This document shows, piece after piece, positions 1-9,947 of a stretch of DNA of 64,000 bases. This stretch comes from Mycobacterium sp. 1164985.4 (lineage in GTDB: Bacteria; Actinomycetota; Actinomycetes; Mycobacteriales; Mycobacteriaceae), in NCBI RefSeq assembly GCF_001668575.1, contig NZ_LZMD01000065.1:62001-126000 (forward strand), in the 5' to 3' direction. The translations under genes and the position numbers were made by a program. How positions within the stretch are numbered: position 1 is the stretch's first letter; each line of letters begins with the position of its first letter. Below the pieces are notes generated by a model. The model made no database searches. It had not been told where the DNA came from and saw only the letters and a list, made by a program, of their open reading frames with translations.

Positions 1-144
1 CACGTCACGCTGGCGCGCCGCGTTGCTCCCGACAAGCTGCCCGCCGCGATGAGGGTCAAATCCGTCGGCCGCGATGTGCGGGGCACGCTGACCGGGCTGC
101 GTCACTGGGACGGCGACAACCGCATCGAGTATCCGATCAGTTGA
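1..144 (+). CDS. C-terminal end of a likely 2'-5' RNA ligase family (2H phosphoesterase) protein
   Basis: The frame is open from the first base and stops with TGA at 142-144, so only the last 47 residues are present. The fragment opens with HVTLAR, which fits the second HxT/S-h motif of 2H phosphoesterases (2'-5' RNA ligase/cyclic phosphodiesterase fold), followed by a strand-rich tail ending IEYPIS. In other mycobacteria a gene of this type sits near the biotin genes, from memory. The end overlaps the convergent gene on the minus strand by 8 bases. Assignment rests on one motif, so it is tentative; the upstream half is outside the window. Confidence 0.5.
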   Translation, partial: HVTLARRVAPDKLPAAMRVKSVGRDVRGTLTGLRHWDGDNRIEYPIS

Positions 145-472
145 CCGTCGCACTGACGCTTTTCGGCACGCACATCCGCCAGCCGTCGATGACAAGCTCG
201 CGCAGTTCGTCGTACTCGATCGCGTCGAGGTTGACCAGCATCCAGTTGAACCGCATCTCCGACTCACGCGGCAGGGCGAACTTGTCGGGCTCGGCGGCGA
301 CCATCGCCGCCCGCTCCTCCTTGGGAAAGGCGACGCCCATGACAGTCTCGTCGCGCGAGAACGCGACGTAGACGATCTGCCCGACGCGAAACCTGATCCG
401 GTCCCGGACGATCGCCTCGTAAGAGCGCGGCAACGTCGCGGTGATGCGCCGGACGTCGTCGAGGGTGATCAT
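137..472 (-). CDS. MmcQ/YjbR family protein
   Basis: A 111-residue protein with the compact MmcQ/YjbR (CyaY-like fold) layout: an N-terminal helix with TLPRSYEA, a strand pair RVGQIVYVAFSRDET around residues 29-43, the FPKEERAAM helix around 49-58, and the RFNWMLVNL strand around 73-82. Members are small cytosolic proteins, some suggested to bind DNA; no reaction is established. The frame extends upstream to 625, but the family pattern begins at MITLDD, so the ATG at 472 is chosen. It runs convergently into the RNA ligase-like gene with an 8-base overlap and diverges from the next gene. Confidence 0.8.
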   Translation of the reverse strand: MITLDDVRRITATLPRSYEAIVRDRIRFRVGQIVYVAFSRDETVMGVAFPKEERAAMVAAEPDKFALPRESEMRFNWMLVNLDAIEYDELRELVIDGWRMCVPKSVSATVN

Positions 473-495
473 GGGCGAAACGCTAGTCGAGCGCG

Positions 496-1326
496 ATGAC
501 ATCGCCACTGATCTGCCATTTTGCGCCGGTCCGTCCGGTAACTTACGCCTCGGTGGCAAAGCAACCCGACGACGCCGCCAGGGCTTCGGGGTGGAGTCCG
601 GGGCGGCAACACTGGTGGACGACAACGACGATCGCGATCGTTGGCGCCATCGTCGGTGGCACCTCGCTGATCATGAACTTCTTCTACCAGCCGAGCCCGC
701 CCCCGACCACCATCGAGTCGGCCCACTCGGAGTTTATGAAACTCAGTTACTCCGACCGGATCGATCGGTGCGTGCCGTACATCTCCGGGCATGCCGACGC
801 CTGGCGCGATAAGTGGCGCACCGCGCTCGAGGACTCCGGCGCCTCCCGCCAGAAAGCCCCGGTGCCGTTTGCGGCTCTCGACGATGCGAACGCCGCGGGC
901 CAGGCGATCGTCAATACGCATCTGACCGTAGTCGACTACGCCGAGAAGTCGGCGCCCACCGATGAAGGCGAGAATCTGCTCTCATGCGTGTATGCCCCGG
1001 TCCTGAAGATGGACCCCGGCCGCACGTATCCGGATCTGGCATCCCTTGTCGGGAGCGGCAATGAAGCGCCGAAAGCCGACAACATCGTCGTAGATGAGAG
1101 TCCGGTCTACGACCAAGGTGAGTTCGCCGATGTGACGGCCGAGGGCCGCCCGAACAAGATCGTCGAGGTGATCATTCGGCCTGGCCCCAGCGAAACCCGC
1201 CGCCAGCTCGGCTTCGCAATGGTGGGCGGGCACGAACAGGGAGTCCAGATGTGGGCCCTCACCGCATCTGTCGACGCCGGCGATCCCCGGTGGATGAACG
1301 ACGTTCAGAACTACCGCGGCTTCTAG
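496..1326 (+). CDS. Hypothetical membrane-anchored protein
   Basis: A 276-residue protein I do not recognise. One hydrophobic segment (about residues 43-64, IAIVGAIVGG...) follows a short, probably cytoplasmic N-terminus. The remaining 210 residues would lie outside the membrane; they contain two cysteines (in DRCVPYIS and LLSCVYA) that could form a disulfide. The start is uncertain: ATG at 496 or GTG at 553 would both keep the membrane segment, and neither has a clear ribosome site. The stop overlaps the convergent bioQ-like gene by 4 bases. Single-anchor proteins like this are common in mycobacteria; no function is proposed. Confidence 0.6.
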   Translation: MTSPLICHFAPVRPVTYASVAKQPDDAARASGWSPGRQHWWTTTTIAIVGAIVGGTSLIMNFFYQPSPPPTTIESAHSEFMKLSYSDRIDRCVPYISGHADAWRDKWRTALEDSGASRQKAPVPFAALDDANAAGQAIVNTHLTVVDYAEKSAPTDEGENLLSCVYAPVLKMDPGRTYPDLASLVGSGNEAPKADNIVVDESPVYDQGEFADVTAEGRPNKIVEVIIRPGPSETRRQLGFAMVGGHEQGVQMWALTASVDAGDPRWMNDVQNYRGF

Positions 1327-1901
1327 ACCGGTTGATCTTTCCGCTCGCGGATCCCGCTGATCAGTAGGTTCACCCCGAAACGGAACCGCGCGGACGCATC
1401 CTCGGTCAGCACCGACTGGTCGACGGGGAGATCGGCGCCCGCCGCATCCCACTGCAGACGCGACTGCTCGTCAACGGTGAAACCGAGCACGTAGTAGACG
1501 ATCGTGCGGGCGGCCAGTTCGGCGTGGGCCGCGGGCACACCGGCATCGACCGCCGCCGCGGTGAGCCGCTCGACGATGCGCGCCATCGCCGTCGACTGCC
1601 CGGCCGCGAAGCTGGCCGACACCAACTCGGCGCCGTCGGTGTGCGACAACAACGCGTCGCGCAGGGCCGCGCAGACGGCCGAAACCCGCTCGCGCCAGCT
1701 TCCGGCGGCGTCGCCGACGGGCTCGAGGATCCGGTCGGCCACCGCGCCCAGCAGCTGCTGCTTGCTGGTGAAGTGCCAGTACAACGCGCCGGGGGAGACC
1801 TCGAGCTCGCGCGCCAGCCGCCGCATGGTCAGGTCGGCCAGGCCGTACGTGTCCAGCAGCGTGGTCGCCGCCCGCACCACGTCGCGTTTGTGAAGCTGCA
1901 C
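1323..1901 (-). CDS. bioQ: TetR family regulator, probable biotin repressor BioQ
   Basis: A 192-residue TetR-type repressor. The helix-turn-helix lies at about residues 22-45 (LTMRRLARELEVSPGALYWHF) and the rest is a helical ligand domain of the TetR C-terminal type. It is divergent from bioB, and the gap holds a perfect 13-base palindrome TGAAC-N3-GTTCA, close to the TGAAC-N3-GTTAC operator known for actinobacterial BioQ. BioQ represses biotin genes when biotin is plentiful. The GTG start at 1901 is supported by a TAGGGT -10 element six bases upstream, which implies a leaderless mRNA. The family call is firm; the BioQ name rests on position and operator. Confidence 0.78.
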   Translation of the reverse strand: MQLHKRDVVRAATTLLDTYGLADLTMRRLARELEVSPGALYWHFTSKQQLLGAVADRILEPVGDAAGSWRERVSAVCAALRDALLSHTDGAELVSASFAAGQSTAMARIVERLTAAAVDAGVPAAHAELAARTIVYYVLGFTVDEQSRLQWDAAGADLPVDQSVLTEDASARFRFGVNLLISGIRERKDQPV

Positions 1902-1907
1902 GGCCGT

Positions 1908-1913
1908 ACCCTA
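1908..1913 (-). promoter_or_regulatory. -10 element of the bioQ promoter (leaderless)
   Basis: On the minus strand TAGGGT is followed by six bases and then the GTG start at 1901. A mycobacterial TANNNT hexamer at this spacing puts transcription start on or next to the start codon. The BioQ operator lies just upstream, where bound repressor would block polymerase. Confidence 0.55.
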
Positions 1914-1916
1914 ACC

Positions 1917-1929
1917 TGAACAGCGTTCA
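1917..1929. promoter_or_regulatory. Probable BioQ operator, 13-base palindrome
   Basis: The sequence reads TGAAC-AGC-GTTCA, a perfect inverted repeat with 5-base arms. It matches the known actinobacterial BioQ box pattern with one difference in the right arm. It sits between divergent bioQ and bioB; TAACCT at 1912-1917 on the plus strand overlaps it and could be the bioB -10 element, so one site could control both genes. Confidence 0.7.
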
Positions 1930-2003
1930 ATTGTCGGCCCGCCGACGTGTTCAAGTGTCGGCCCCGCCGACGTGTTCAATTGTCGGCCCGCCGACGTGTT
2001 CAA
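1925..2003. repeat. Three tandem 24-25 base repeats, each with a hairpin, in the bioB leader
   Basis: Units start at 1925, 1949 and 1974; a fourth partial copy starts at 1998. Each begins GTTCAA (the right half of the BioQ operator plus A), then T/G-TGTCGGC, a CC or CCC loop, GCCGAC and GT. Thus every unit contains a 6-base-pair GTCGGC/GCCGAC hairpin. Copy 2 has one extra C in the loop and a G for T change shared with the partial copy. Only the first unit has the complete operator. If bioB starts near 1924, the hairpins lie in its 5' leader. Confidence 0.85.
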
Positions 2004-2017
2004 GTGGCGAGAGGTGA

Positions 2018-3016
<999 letters not shown>

Positions 3017-3039
3017 GGCGGCAGTTAGAACGTACGGGT

Positions 3040-3231
3040 ATGGCGTTCAACGTCTACACGGGTGAGCCCGACGGCACCGCGGTGCCGACCGCGGCCCAGC
3101 TTGGTCTGGAGCCGCCCCGATTCTGCGCCGAGTGCGGCCGGCGGATGATCGTTCAGGTACGCCCCGACGGCTGGTCGGCGAAATGCTCGCGACACGGGCT
3201 GACCGATTCGAAAGATCTGGAACAGCGATGA
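3040..3231 (+). CDS. bsaP: Biotin synthase auxiliary protein BsaP
   Basis: A 63-residue protein orthologous by position and sequence to M. tuberculosis Rv1590, reported as the auxiliary protein BsaP that mycobacterial BioB needs to turn dethiobiotin into biotin. It has a CAEC knuckle (C29, C32) followed by C49 and H52, a zinc-ribbon or metal-binding pattern. It begins 23 bases after bioB and its TGA overlaps the ATG of the next gene, so the three are probably one transcript. The role comes from published work on the ortholog; the sequence itself shows only the cysteine pattern and the linkage. Confidence 0.85.
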   Translation: MAFNVYTGEPDGTAVPTAAQLGLEPPRFCAECGRRMIVQVRPDGWSAKCSRHGLTDSKDLEQR

Positions 3232-3881
3232 ACGACTCTGCGGCGCCGAAGATCTCGCGTACCCGTGCGACGCTGACGGTGGTGGTGCTGCTGGCGGCGG
3301 TCGGCGCGCTGATCGGTGCACTGTGGGCGTGGCTGGCGCCGCCGATCCACGGCGTCGTCGCGCTGGCGCGTGACGGCGACCGTGTCCGCGCCCATCTGGG
3401 CAACGAGGGAGACCACTTCTTCGTCGCGGCGTTCCTGCTCGTCGGCATGCTCTGCGTCGTTTCGGTCGTCGCGGCCACGGCGGTGTGGCAGTGGCGGGTG
3501 CACCGCGGTCCGGCGATGACCGCCGCGCTGGTGTCCGGATGCATGCTGGCGGCGGGCGTGGCCGCCGGAGTGGGAGCGCTTCTCGTCCACTTGCGCTACG
3601 GGACCATCGACGTCGCCGCCGCGCCGGTGACCAACGAACACCGCGTGCACTACGTCACCGAGGCGCCGCCGGTGTTCTTCGGGCACTCGCCGATACAGGC
3701 GGTGCTGACGATCCTGTTCCCGGCAGCCGTCGCGGCGCTCGTCTACTCGCTGGCCGCCGTGTCGACCGCGCGCGACGATCTCGGCGCATGGCCGCCGGTC
3801 GAGGTGCCGGCATTCGTCCCGCCGACCGCCCCGGCGGTTACAGCGGAGAGCGCTCCACCCGCCGGCCCGTCATCACCTTGA
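3228..3881 (+). CDS. DUF2567 family membrane protein
   Basis: A 217-residue integral membrane protein matching the position of M. tuberculosis Rv1591. Four hydrophobic segments are visible at about residues 14-36, 65-90, 101-127 and 163-185, with a [14 protein letters not shown] turn after the first and a proline-rich C-terminus. Start is the ATG at 3228 overlapping the bsaP stop (ATGA), so it is translationally coupled to the biotin genes. No function is known. The last 44 bases overlap the convergent lipase gene. Confidence 0.8.
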   Translation: MNDSAAPKISRTRATLTVVVLLAAVGALIGALWAWLAPPIHGVVALARDGDRVRAHLGNEGDHFFVAAFLLVGMLCVVSVVAATAVWQWRVHRGPAMTAALVSGCMLAAGVAAGVGALLVHLRYGTIDVAAAPVTNEHRVHYVTEAPPVFFGHSPIQAVLTILFPAAVAALVYSLAAVSTARDDLGAWPPVEVPAFVPPTAPAVTAESAPPAGPSSP

Positions 3882-5175
3882 CCGCGATGCGGACCAGCCG
3901 CGTCATGCCGACATAGGTCATCGGGTTCAGCAGCGTCGGCCAGGTCGTGCGCACCAGATGCTCGGAGAGCGGCTTGCCGTCGAACCGGTCGATCAGCCAG
4001 CGCAGCGCCATCGGCGCCGACATCGGGTGCAGCAACATGTGCTCGCTGAACATGTCGCGGTGGTACGTCACCGAAGCGCCGCCGCTGCGGTAGATCTCGG
4101 TGAGTTCGTCGATGTCGTCGACCGAGACGATCCGGTCGTGCACGGCCTGCACGACCAGCACGGGCGGCGTGGGCACGGCGGTGCCCAACTTGATGCTGTC
4201 GAAGACGTGCTTGACCTCGGGCAGGTCCAGGATCTCGTTGAGCGGCCGGTCGACCAGCTTGCCCATGTCCATGCCCGCAAACCGCAGCACGGCCTGCGCG
4301 GTGGTCATGTCCTGGATGCGCAGCAACATCGCCTTGCCGGTTTCTGTGGCGTGTTCCTGGATGACCCGGTCGAGGTCCGGATAGACGTGGCTCAGCGCCG
4401 CGACCACCATCGCGGGCAGCCCGGAGTACAGGCTGCCGTTCAGCCGCCGGTAGGCGTGTCCGAGGTCCCCGACGGGGGAGCCGAGCACCGCGCCGACGAT
4501 GTTGAGCTCGGGCGCGTACTGGTTGTGCATTTCCGCGGCCCACGACGAAGCAAGCCCACCGCCGGAATAGCCCCAGAGCCCGATGGGCGCGGACTCATCC
4601 AGCCCGAGTCGTTCGCAGCTCACCGCGGCGCGCAGGCCGTCGAGGATGCGATAGCCCGGTTCGTAGGGCGTGCCCCAAAGGCCCCTCGTCCCCTCGTGGT
4701 CGGGCACTGAGACCGCCCATCCCTCGGCGAGTGCCGCGGCGATCAGCAGGAACTCCAGCTGGGCGAGCGCGCCGGTGGCCACCGCCTTGCGGCGCAGCGC
4801 GTACGACGGGAAGCAGCGTGAGGACACGGCGTCGATCGCGCACTGGTAGGAGATCACCGGCACGACGCTGCGGTTCGCCCGTTCGGCCGGCACGATCACC
4901 GTGGTCACGGTGGCCTCCGGTTCACCGTTCATGTCGGTGGTGCGGTACAGCAGCTGCGTCGCGGTGAATTTCTGCGGGATCAGACCGAAAAAGGCCAGCT
5001 CAACGTCGCGACTGCGCAACACGGTGCCGGGTTCGGCGTGCTGGAAACCGCTCGGCGGTTCATAGAACGGATCGTCGGCCGGAAGCAGCGGACGGGCGCC
5101 GCGCGACAGGTCTTCGTGGGGTACGTGCCCGATCCACTCGGCACCTGAGGCTGGCGCGGCGTTGCCCAGAGACAT
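3838..5175 (-). CDS. Lipase of the secretory lipase (LIP) family
   Basis: A 445-residue alpha/beta hydrolase, ortholog by position of Rv1592c. The nucleophile elbow GYSGGG has its serine at about residue 204. The acid is probably in the VQAVHDRIV segment and the histidine in SEHMLLHP. Length and order fit the LIP family (PF03583), which hydrolyses esters and triacylglycerols. No clear signal peptide is seen at the N-terminus, unlike fungal members, so a cytoplasmic or wall-associated place is open. The start ATG at 5175 lies 14 bases from a perfect 17-base palindrome. The 3' end overlaps the convergent DUF2567 gene. Confidence 0.87.
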   Translation of the reverse strand: MSLGNAAPASGAEWIGHVPHEDLSRGARPLLPADDPFYEPPSGFQHAEPGTVLRSRDVELAFFGLIPQKFTATQLLYRTTDMNGEPEATVTTVIVPAERANRSVVPVISYQCAIDAVSSRCFPSYALRRKAVATGALAQLEFLLIAAALAEGWAVSVPDHEGTRGLWGTPYEPGYRILDGLRAAVSCERLGLDESAPIGLWGYSGGGLASSWAAEMHNQYAPELNIVGAVLGSPVGDLGHAYRRLNGSLYSGLPAMVVAALSHVYPDLDRVIQEHATETGKAMLLRIQDMTTAQAVLRFAGMDMGKLVDRPLNEILDLPEVKHVFDSIKLGTAVPTPPVLVVQAVHDRIVSVDDIDELTEIYRSGGASVTYHRDMFSEHMLLHPMSAPMALRWLIDRFDGKPLSEHLVRTTWPTLLNPMTYVGMTRLVRIAVKVMTGRRVERSPL

Positions 5176-5188
5176 TTCGCCATTGTTA

Positions 5189-5205
5189 CTTAAGGAAGCC
5201 TTAAG
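5189..5205. promoter_or_regulatory. 17-base perfect palindrome upstream of the lipase gene
   Basis: CTTAAGG-AAG-CCTTAAG, 7-base arms with a 3-base spacer, lies between the nrtR stop and the lipase start. On the minus strand a TAACAAT stretch follows and the ATG comes six bases later, so the palindrome would sit just upstream of a -10 box. It looks like an operator. It does not match the IdeR consensus, and the regulator is unknown. Confidence 0.6.
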
Positions 5206-5217
5206 AATCCAGTCGAC

Positions 5218-5931
5218 TCACCCGGGCGGGCGCAGGGCGGCGAATTCGTCGGTCACCCGGTAGCGCGCCTCGGTGAACCGATACAACGCCGCCGGTCGGC
5301 CGCCGCTGCGACCCGACCGCGCCGTGGTGCCCGTGCGGGTGATCACGTTGCGACGTTCGAGCACGCGTTGCAGATTGGTCGCGTCGACGTGGTGACCGAG
5401 GGCGGCGCTGTAGATGTCCCGCAGCGCAGACAGTGCGAATTCGGTTGGCGCCAGGGCGAACCCGATGTTCGTATAGGACAGTTTGGCGACCAGCCGGGTG
5501 CGGGCGTGTTCGACCATCGTGCCGTGGTCGAACGCCATCGGCGGCAGGTCGCTGACCGGATGCCAGCGCGTGTCCGGGGGCAGTTCCGGCGTCGCGGGGG
5601 AGGGCACCAGCCCGAGGAACGTCGACGCGATGGTCCGGTCGCCGGGGACGCGGTGTGGGTCCGAGAAAACAGCGAGCTGCTCGAGGTGGGCAAGCTCACG
5701 CAGGTCCACTTTCTCGGCGAGTTGACGGCGGACGGAGCTGGTGAGGTCCTCGTCGTCGCCGAGTCGCCCGCCGGGAAGCGACCATCTGCCGCGCTGCGGA
5801 TCGAGTGCCCGTTGCCACAACAGCACGTGAAGTGCTGGTTTCCGGTCGGTGGCTCCCTGGGTGTCGTCTCGGACCTCCCGAACCTGGAACACAGCGGCGA
5901 GCACCTCGTGCGCGGTGCTAATATGTGCCAT
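5218..5931 (-). CDS. nrtR: NrtR-type NAD biosynthesis repressor (Nudix plus winged helix)
   Basis: A 237-residue protein with an N-terminal Nudix-like domain (about 1-150) and a C-terminal winged helix (about 160-235, with RNVITRTGTTARSGRSGG-type basic wing). The Nudix box is degenerate: G-x5-E is present in GRLGDDE but the REUxEE core reads RQLAEK, as expected for regulators that bind ADP-ribose rather than hydrolyse it. It is divergent from nadABC, the usual NrtR arrangement, and corresponds to Rv1593c. The ATG at 5931 follows a minus-strand TATAAT by seven bases, so the mRNA is probably leaderless and the promoter lies inside the operator. Confidence 0.88.
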   Translation of the reverse strand: MAHISTAHEVLAAVFQVREVRDDTQGATDRKPALHVLLWQRALDPQRGRWSLPGGRLGDDEDLTSSVRRQLAEKVDLRELAHLEQLAVFSDPHRVPGDRTIASTFLGLVPSPATPELPPDTRWHPVSDLPPMAFDHGTMVEHARTRLVAKLSYTNIGFALAPTEFALSALRDIYSAALGHHVDATNLQRVLERRNVITRTGTTARSGRSGGRPAALYRFTEARYRVTDEFAALRPPG

Positions 5932-5954
5932 GTTTTCGATTATAAGTCGAAAAC
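5932..5954. promoter_or_regulatory. Probable NrtR operator overlapping the nrtR -10 box
   Basis: Arms GTTTTCGA (5932-5939) and TCGAAAAC (5947-5954) are perfectly inverted around TTATAAG. On the minus strand TATAAT (complement of 5939-5944) is placed seven bases before the nrtR ATG. The site is also 25 bases upstream of nadA. A repressor here would block nrtR itself and probably nadABC. Confidence 0.75.
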
Positions 5955-5978
5955 CCGATCTGGACGAAGGAGGCGGCC

Positions 5979-7022
5979 ATGACGGTTCTGGACCGTATGC
6001 CCGCAGACGACCTCTCGAGCCGCATCATCGACGGCCCCACCGGCTTCTCCGGGGTCGACGGCGACGAGGAATGGGCTGCCGAGGTTCGTCGCCTTGCCGA
6101 CCTACGGGGCGCGACGCTGCTGGCGCACAACTATCAGCTGCCCGCGATCCAGGACGTCGCCGATCGCGTCGGTGATTCACTGGCGCTGTCGCGGATCGCC
6201 GCCGACGTCAGTGAAAACACCATCGTGTTCTGCGGCGTGCACTTCATGGCCGAGACCGCCAAGATCCTGTCACCGGACAAGACGGTGCTCATCCCGGACC
6301 AGCGTGCGGGTTGTTCGCTCGCCGACTCCATCACCGCCGACGAACTGCGTGCGTGGAAAGCCGAACATCCCGACGCGGTCGTGGTGTCCTACGTCAACAC
6401 CACCGCAGCGGTGAAGGCCGAGACCGACATCTGCTGCACGTCATCGAACGCGGTCGAGGTGGTGGCATCGATTCCTGAGGACCGCGAGGTGCTGTTCTGC
6501 CCGGACCAGTTCCTCGGCGCACATGTCCGGCGCGTGACCGGTCGCAAGAACCTGCACGTGTGGGCGGGTGAATGCCACGTACACGCCGGGATCAACGGCG
6601 ACGAGCTCGCCGATCAGGCCCGCACGCACCCCGATGCCGAACTGTTCGTGCACCCCGAATGCGGTTGCGCGACATCGGCTTTGTACCTCGCGGGGGAGGG
6701 CGCGTTCCCGGAGGAGCGGGTCAAGATCCTGTCCACCGGCGGGATGCTCGATGCCGCCCGCGAGACCGGCGCCCGCCAGGTGCTGGTCGCGACCGAGGTT
6801 GGGATGCTGCACCAATTGCGCCGCGCCGCACCGAGAGTCGACTTCATGGCGGTCAACGACCGCGCCTCCTGCAGGTTCATGAAGATGATCACCCCCGCCG
6901 CGCTGCTGCGCTGCCTGGTGGAGGGCAAGGACGAGGTGCACGTGGATCCCGAAACCGCCCGGTTGGCGCGGGCCAGCGTGCAACGCATGATCGAAATCGG
7001 CCAGCCCGGCGGCGGAGAATGA
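5979..7022 (+). CDS. nadA: Quinolinate synthase NadA
   Basis: A 347-residue enzyme that condenses iminoaspartate with dihydroxyacetone phosphate to quinolinate, the second step of de novo NAD synthesis. The expected three [4Fe-4S] cysteine regions are present ([10 protein letters not shown] with C85, the GECHVHAG region, and PECGCATSA), together with the HNYQ motif near residue 50 and CTSSNAVE. The ATG at 5979 has AAGGAGG about five bases upstream. The stop overlaps the nadB ATG, giving a coupled nadABC operon under likely NrtR control. Confidence 0.97.
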   Translation: MTVLDRMPADDLSSRIIDGPTGFSGVDGDEEWAAEVRRLADLRGATLLAHNYQLPAIQDVADRVGDSLALSRIAADVSENTIVFCGVHFMAETAKILSPDKTVLIPDQRAGCSLADSITADELRAWKAEHPDAVVVSYVNTTAAVKAETDICCTSSNAVEVVASIPEDREVLFCPDQFLGAHVRRVTGRKNLHVWAGECHVHAGINGDELADQARTHPDAELFVHPECGCATSALYLAGEGAFPEERVKILSTGGMLDAARETGARQVLVATEVGMLHQLRRAAPRVDFMAVNDRASCRFMKMITPAALLRCLVEGKDEVHVDPETARLARASVQRMIEIGQPGGGE

Positions 7023-8584
7023 CCCGCCCGGCGGCCTGCGGTGCCGGCAGGTGGGGCAGTCATTGGCAGCAGCGCGCCGACGTCGTCGTCATCGGCACCG
7101 GCGTGGCAGGGCTGGTGGCGGCGCTGGCCGCACATCGTCGTGGCCGAAAAGTGATGGTGCTCAGCAAGACCGGTGATACGGCGACGTTCTACGCCCAGGG
7201 TGGTATCGCGGTCGTGCTGCCCGACGCGCTGCGCGAGGACGGCGACTCGATCGAGTCGCACATCGCCGACACGCTCACCGCAGGTGCGGGGCTTTGCGAC
7301 CCCGACGCGGTGCGCTCGATCGTGACCGACGGATACCGTGCGGTCGCGGAACTGGTCGACCACGGCGCGCGATTCGACGAGTCGACACGGGGGACGTGGT
7401 CGCTGACCCGCGAGGGCGGGCATTCGTGGCGCCGGATCATCCACGCCGGCGGCGATGCGACCGGCGCCGAGGTGCAGCGCGCCCTCAACGGCGCCGCCGC
7501 CACGCTCGACATCCGCCACAACCACGTCGCGGTCGAGATCTTGCAAGATGCGGGTGCGGTCACCGGCGTGCTGGTGCTCAACGACGACGGTCTAGGGGTG
7601 GTGCACGCACCGTCGGTGATCCTCGCGACCGGCGGATTGGGCCATCTCTACTCGGCGACGACGAACCCCGAAGGATCGACGGGAGACGGTGTCGCGCTGG
7701 CCAGTTGGGCCGGAGTTCCGATCAGCGATATCGAGTTCATCCAGTTCCACCCCACCATGCTCTTCGATGGCAATACTGCGGGCAGGCGTCCGTTGATCAC
7801 CGAAGCCGTCCGTGGAGAGGGCGCGAGACTCGTTGACTCCGAGGGCCGGTCCGTCACCGAAGGCGTGCACCCGATGGGTGACCTGGCACCGCGCGACGTC
7901 GTGGCAGGTGCGATAAACGCCCGCATGGAGCAGATGGGAGCGCCGTGCGTGTTCCTCGACGCCCGGCGAATCGTCAATTTCGAGAAGCGATTCCCGACGG
8001 TGACCGCGGCCTGCCGGGCGGCCGGTATCGACCCGACGCTCGAGGCTATCCCCGTGCTGCCCGGCGCCCATTACAGCTGTGGCGGCGTGGTCACCGATGT
8101 GTACGGACGCACCGAACTCGAGGGCCTGTTCGCCGCCGGCGAGGTTGCCCGCACGGGCATGCACGGCGCCAACAGATTGGCGTCGAACAGCCTGCTCGAG
8201 GGACTCGTGATCGGAAGCCGGGCCGGAAACGCCGCCGCCGCATACGCTTTGGTCAGCGGACCCGTGACGGCGCGGCCGCCCGCGCCGGTCGTACGGCGGG
8301 CGCTGCCACGCGCCGACCTGCAGCGGGCGATGACGAAAAACGCCGGCGTGGTCCGCGATGCCGACGGCCTGTGCGTCCTGGCCAAGGAACTCGATACCGC
8401 GCCGAAACGGATCATTGCGTCGCGCGCCGACTTCGAGGACGCGGCGCTGACCACCGCCGCGGCGGCCGTCGCCGCGGCAGCCTTGACCCGCACCGAGTCT
8501 CGGGGGTGCCACCATCGCCGCGACTACCCGGACACCGACCCGGCGCAGGCACGCTCTTTGCTCCCGGCGGGGGTGTGCTGCTGA
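7019..8584 (+). CDS. nadB: L-aspartate oxidase NadB
   Basis: A 521-residue flavoprotein that oxidises aspartate to iminoaspartate for NadA. The FAD dinucleotide motif VIGTGVAGL lies at residues 24-32, FYAQGGIAV and HPTMLFDG follow, and the ATGGLGHLY and [23 protein letters not shown] motifs of the fumarate reductase/NadB family are intact. Start ATG 7019 overlaps the nadA stop. The first 20 residues form a short extension before the fold. The stop shares bases with the nadC start (TGATG). Confidence 0.96.
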   Translation: MTRPAACGAGRWGSHWQQRADVVVIGTGVAGLVAALAAHRRGRKVMVLSKTGDTATFYAQGGIAVVLPDALREDGDSIESHIADTLTAGAGLCDPDAVRSIVTDGYRAVAELVDHGARFDESTRGTWSLTREGGHSWRRIIHAGGDATGAEVQRALNGAAATLDIRHNHVAVEILQDAGAVTGVLVLNDDGLGVVHAPSVILATGGLGHLYSATTNPEGSTGDGVALASWAGVPISDIEFIQFHPTMLFDGNTAGRRPLITEAVRGEGARLVDSEGRSVTEGVHPMGDLAPRDVVAGAINARMEQMGAPCVFLDARRIVNFEKRFPTVTAACRAAGIDPTLEAIPVLPGAHYSCGGVVTDVYGRTELEGLFAAGEVARTGMHGANRLASNSLLEGLVIGSRAGNAAAAYALVSGPVTARPPAPVVRRALPRADLQRAMTKNAGVVRDADGLCVLAKELDTAPKRIIASRADFEDAALTTAAAAVAAAALTRTESRGCHHRRDYPDTDPAQARSLLPAGVCC

Positions 8585-9441
8585 TGGAGTTGACCGCCGA
8601 CGAGCTCACCGAGGCTCGCAGGGTGATCGCCCGCGCCCTCGAAGAGGATCTGCGTTACGGCCCGGACGTCACCACGCTGTCGACGGTCCCCGCGGACGCC
8701 AGAACGACGGCGTCGATGGTGGTCCGCGAGCCCGGTGTGATCGCGGGTGTGGACATCGCGCTGCTGGCCTTCGACGAGGTGATAGGCGCCGGCGATTATC
8801 TGGTCAAGCACCGCGTCGAGGACGGTAGCCGGCTCGAACCGGGTGGTGTCGTGCTCACCGTGGAGGCTCCGACGCAGGGATTGCTCACGGCCGAACGGAC
8901 CACGTTGAACCTGGTGTGCCACCTGTCGGGTATCGCCACCGCGACGGCGGCGTGGGTCGATGCGGTGGCCGACACAGGGGCCAAGATCCGCGACACGCGA
9001 AAGACGTTGCCGGGCTTGCGCGCGCTGCAGAAGTACGCCGTGCGCGTCGGTGGCGGCGTCAACCACCGGATGGGGCTCGGCGACGCGGCGCTGATCAAGG
9101 ACAACCATGTCGCGGCCGCCGGGTCGGTGGTGGCGGCGCTGCGGGCCGTACGCGCGGCCGCGCCCGACCTCGAATGTGAAGTCGAAGTCGACTCGCTCGA
9201 GCAGCTCGACGAGGTGTTGGCCGAGAACGTCGAGCTCGTGCTGCTCGACAACTTCCCGGTGTGGCAGACCCAGATTGCGGTTCAGCGCCGTGACTCTCGC
9301 TCGCCTGCAACGAAACTGGAGTCTTCCGGCGGGCTGTCGCTGGAGAGTGCGGCGGAATATGCGGGCACCGGCGTCGACTATCTGGCGGTCGGGGCCCTCA
9401 CCCATTCTGTGCGGGTGCTCGATATCGGACTCGATATCTAG
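8584..9441 (+). CDS. nadC: Nicotinate-nucleotide pyrophosphorylase (carboxylating) NadC
   Basis: A 285-residue quinolinate phosphoribosyltransferase converting quinolinate and PRPP to nicotinate mononucleotide. Typical features are EEDLRYGPDVTT at the N-terminus, RTTLNLVCHLSGIAT, the active-site RDTRKTLPGLR stretch, NHRMGLGDAALIKDNH and the ESSGGL phosphate-binding end of the barrel. ATG 8584 overlaps the nadB TGA by one base. It is the last clear enzyme of the NAD operon; the next gene begins 22 bases later. Confidence 0.97.
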   Translation: MELTADELTEARRVIARALEEDLRYGPDVTTLSTVPADARTTASMVVREPGVIAGVDIALLAFDEVIGAGDYLVKHRVEDGSRLEPGGVVLTVEAPTQGLLTAERTTLNLVCHLSGIATATAAWVDAVADTGAKIRDTRKTLPGLRALQKYAVRVGGGVNHRMGLGDAALIKDNHVAAAGSVVAALRAVRAAAPDLECEVEVDSLEQLDEVLAENVELVLLDNFPVWQTQIAVQRRDSRSPATKLESSGGLSLESAAEYAGTGVDYLAVGALTHSVRVLDIGLDI

Positions 9442-9463
9442 AACGGCCGATAGCATCGAGCGC

Positions 9464-9946
9464 GTGGATGAGGATGCGTCGCGCCGTCTCACGTTGTTGG
9501 TCGGCATCAGCCTGGTCTTGGCCGTCGCCGCGCTCGCACTCGCGGGGTGGACGCTGTACAAGACGAGCGGATCCGAGCCCGGATTCGACTCAACTCAGGT
9601 CGCCGACGCGAAAACTAAAATCTGCAGCGCGGCGGACGTCGTCCGAAAAGGCATCACGCTCAACACGAACATGCAGCCCGAGGGTGGTGCCCAGGACGTC
9701 ACCGGCGCGCAGGCGGTGGCCGCCAACGCGCGGATCTCGTTGTACGACGGCGGTCAGTACCTGCTCGACCGGCTCGATCCGGCCACGCCGGTCGTGCTCA
9801 CCGAGAAGGTCCGCCAATTCGCGGACAACCTGATGGACATCGGTGCCAACGCCACGGCGGGGGTGCCCAACGACGATCCGGCACAAGCGAAACGGCTCGC
9901 CGACGCCGACGCCGAGAACAAGAGCATCACCGAGCTCTGCAAGTAG
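9464..9946 (+). CDS. Hypothetical single-pass membrane protein
   Basis: A 160-residue protein I do not recognise. One transmembrane helix at about residues 10-31 (LTLLVGISLVLAVAALALAG) is followed by an extracytoplasmic domain of about 125 residues with two cysteines (KICSAADV and the C-terminal ELCK) that could form a disulfide. Mycobacteria have many such paralogous single-anchor proteins. The GTG at 9464 is the only start that gives a complete N-terminus. It follows nadC by 22 bases and could be cotranscribed. Confidence 0.7.
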   Translation: MDEDASRRLTLLVGISLVLAVAALALAGWTLYKTSGSEPGFDSTQVADAKTKICSAADVVRKGITLNTNMQPEGGAQDVTGAQAVAANARISLYDGGQYLLDRLDPATPVVLTEKVRQFADNLMDIGANATAGVPNDDPAQAKRLADADAENKSITELCK

Positions 9947-9947
9947 C

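Noticed and set aside
137..625. 162-residue version of the MmcQ/YjbR gene
   Set aside because: The added 51 residues are low-complexity, overlap the divergent gene and lie before the family start.
1925..2003. Possible CRISPR-like array
   Set aside because: Units are directly adjacent with no spacers and no cas genes are present; it is a short tandem repeat.
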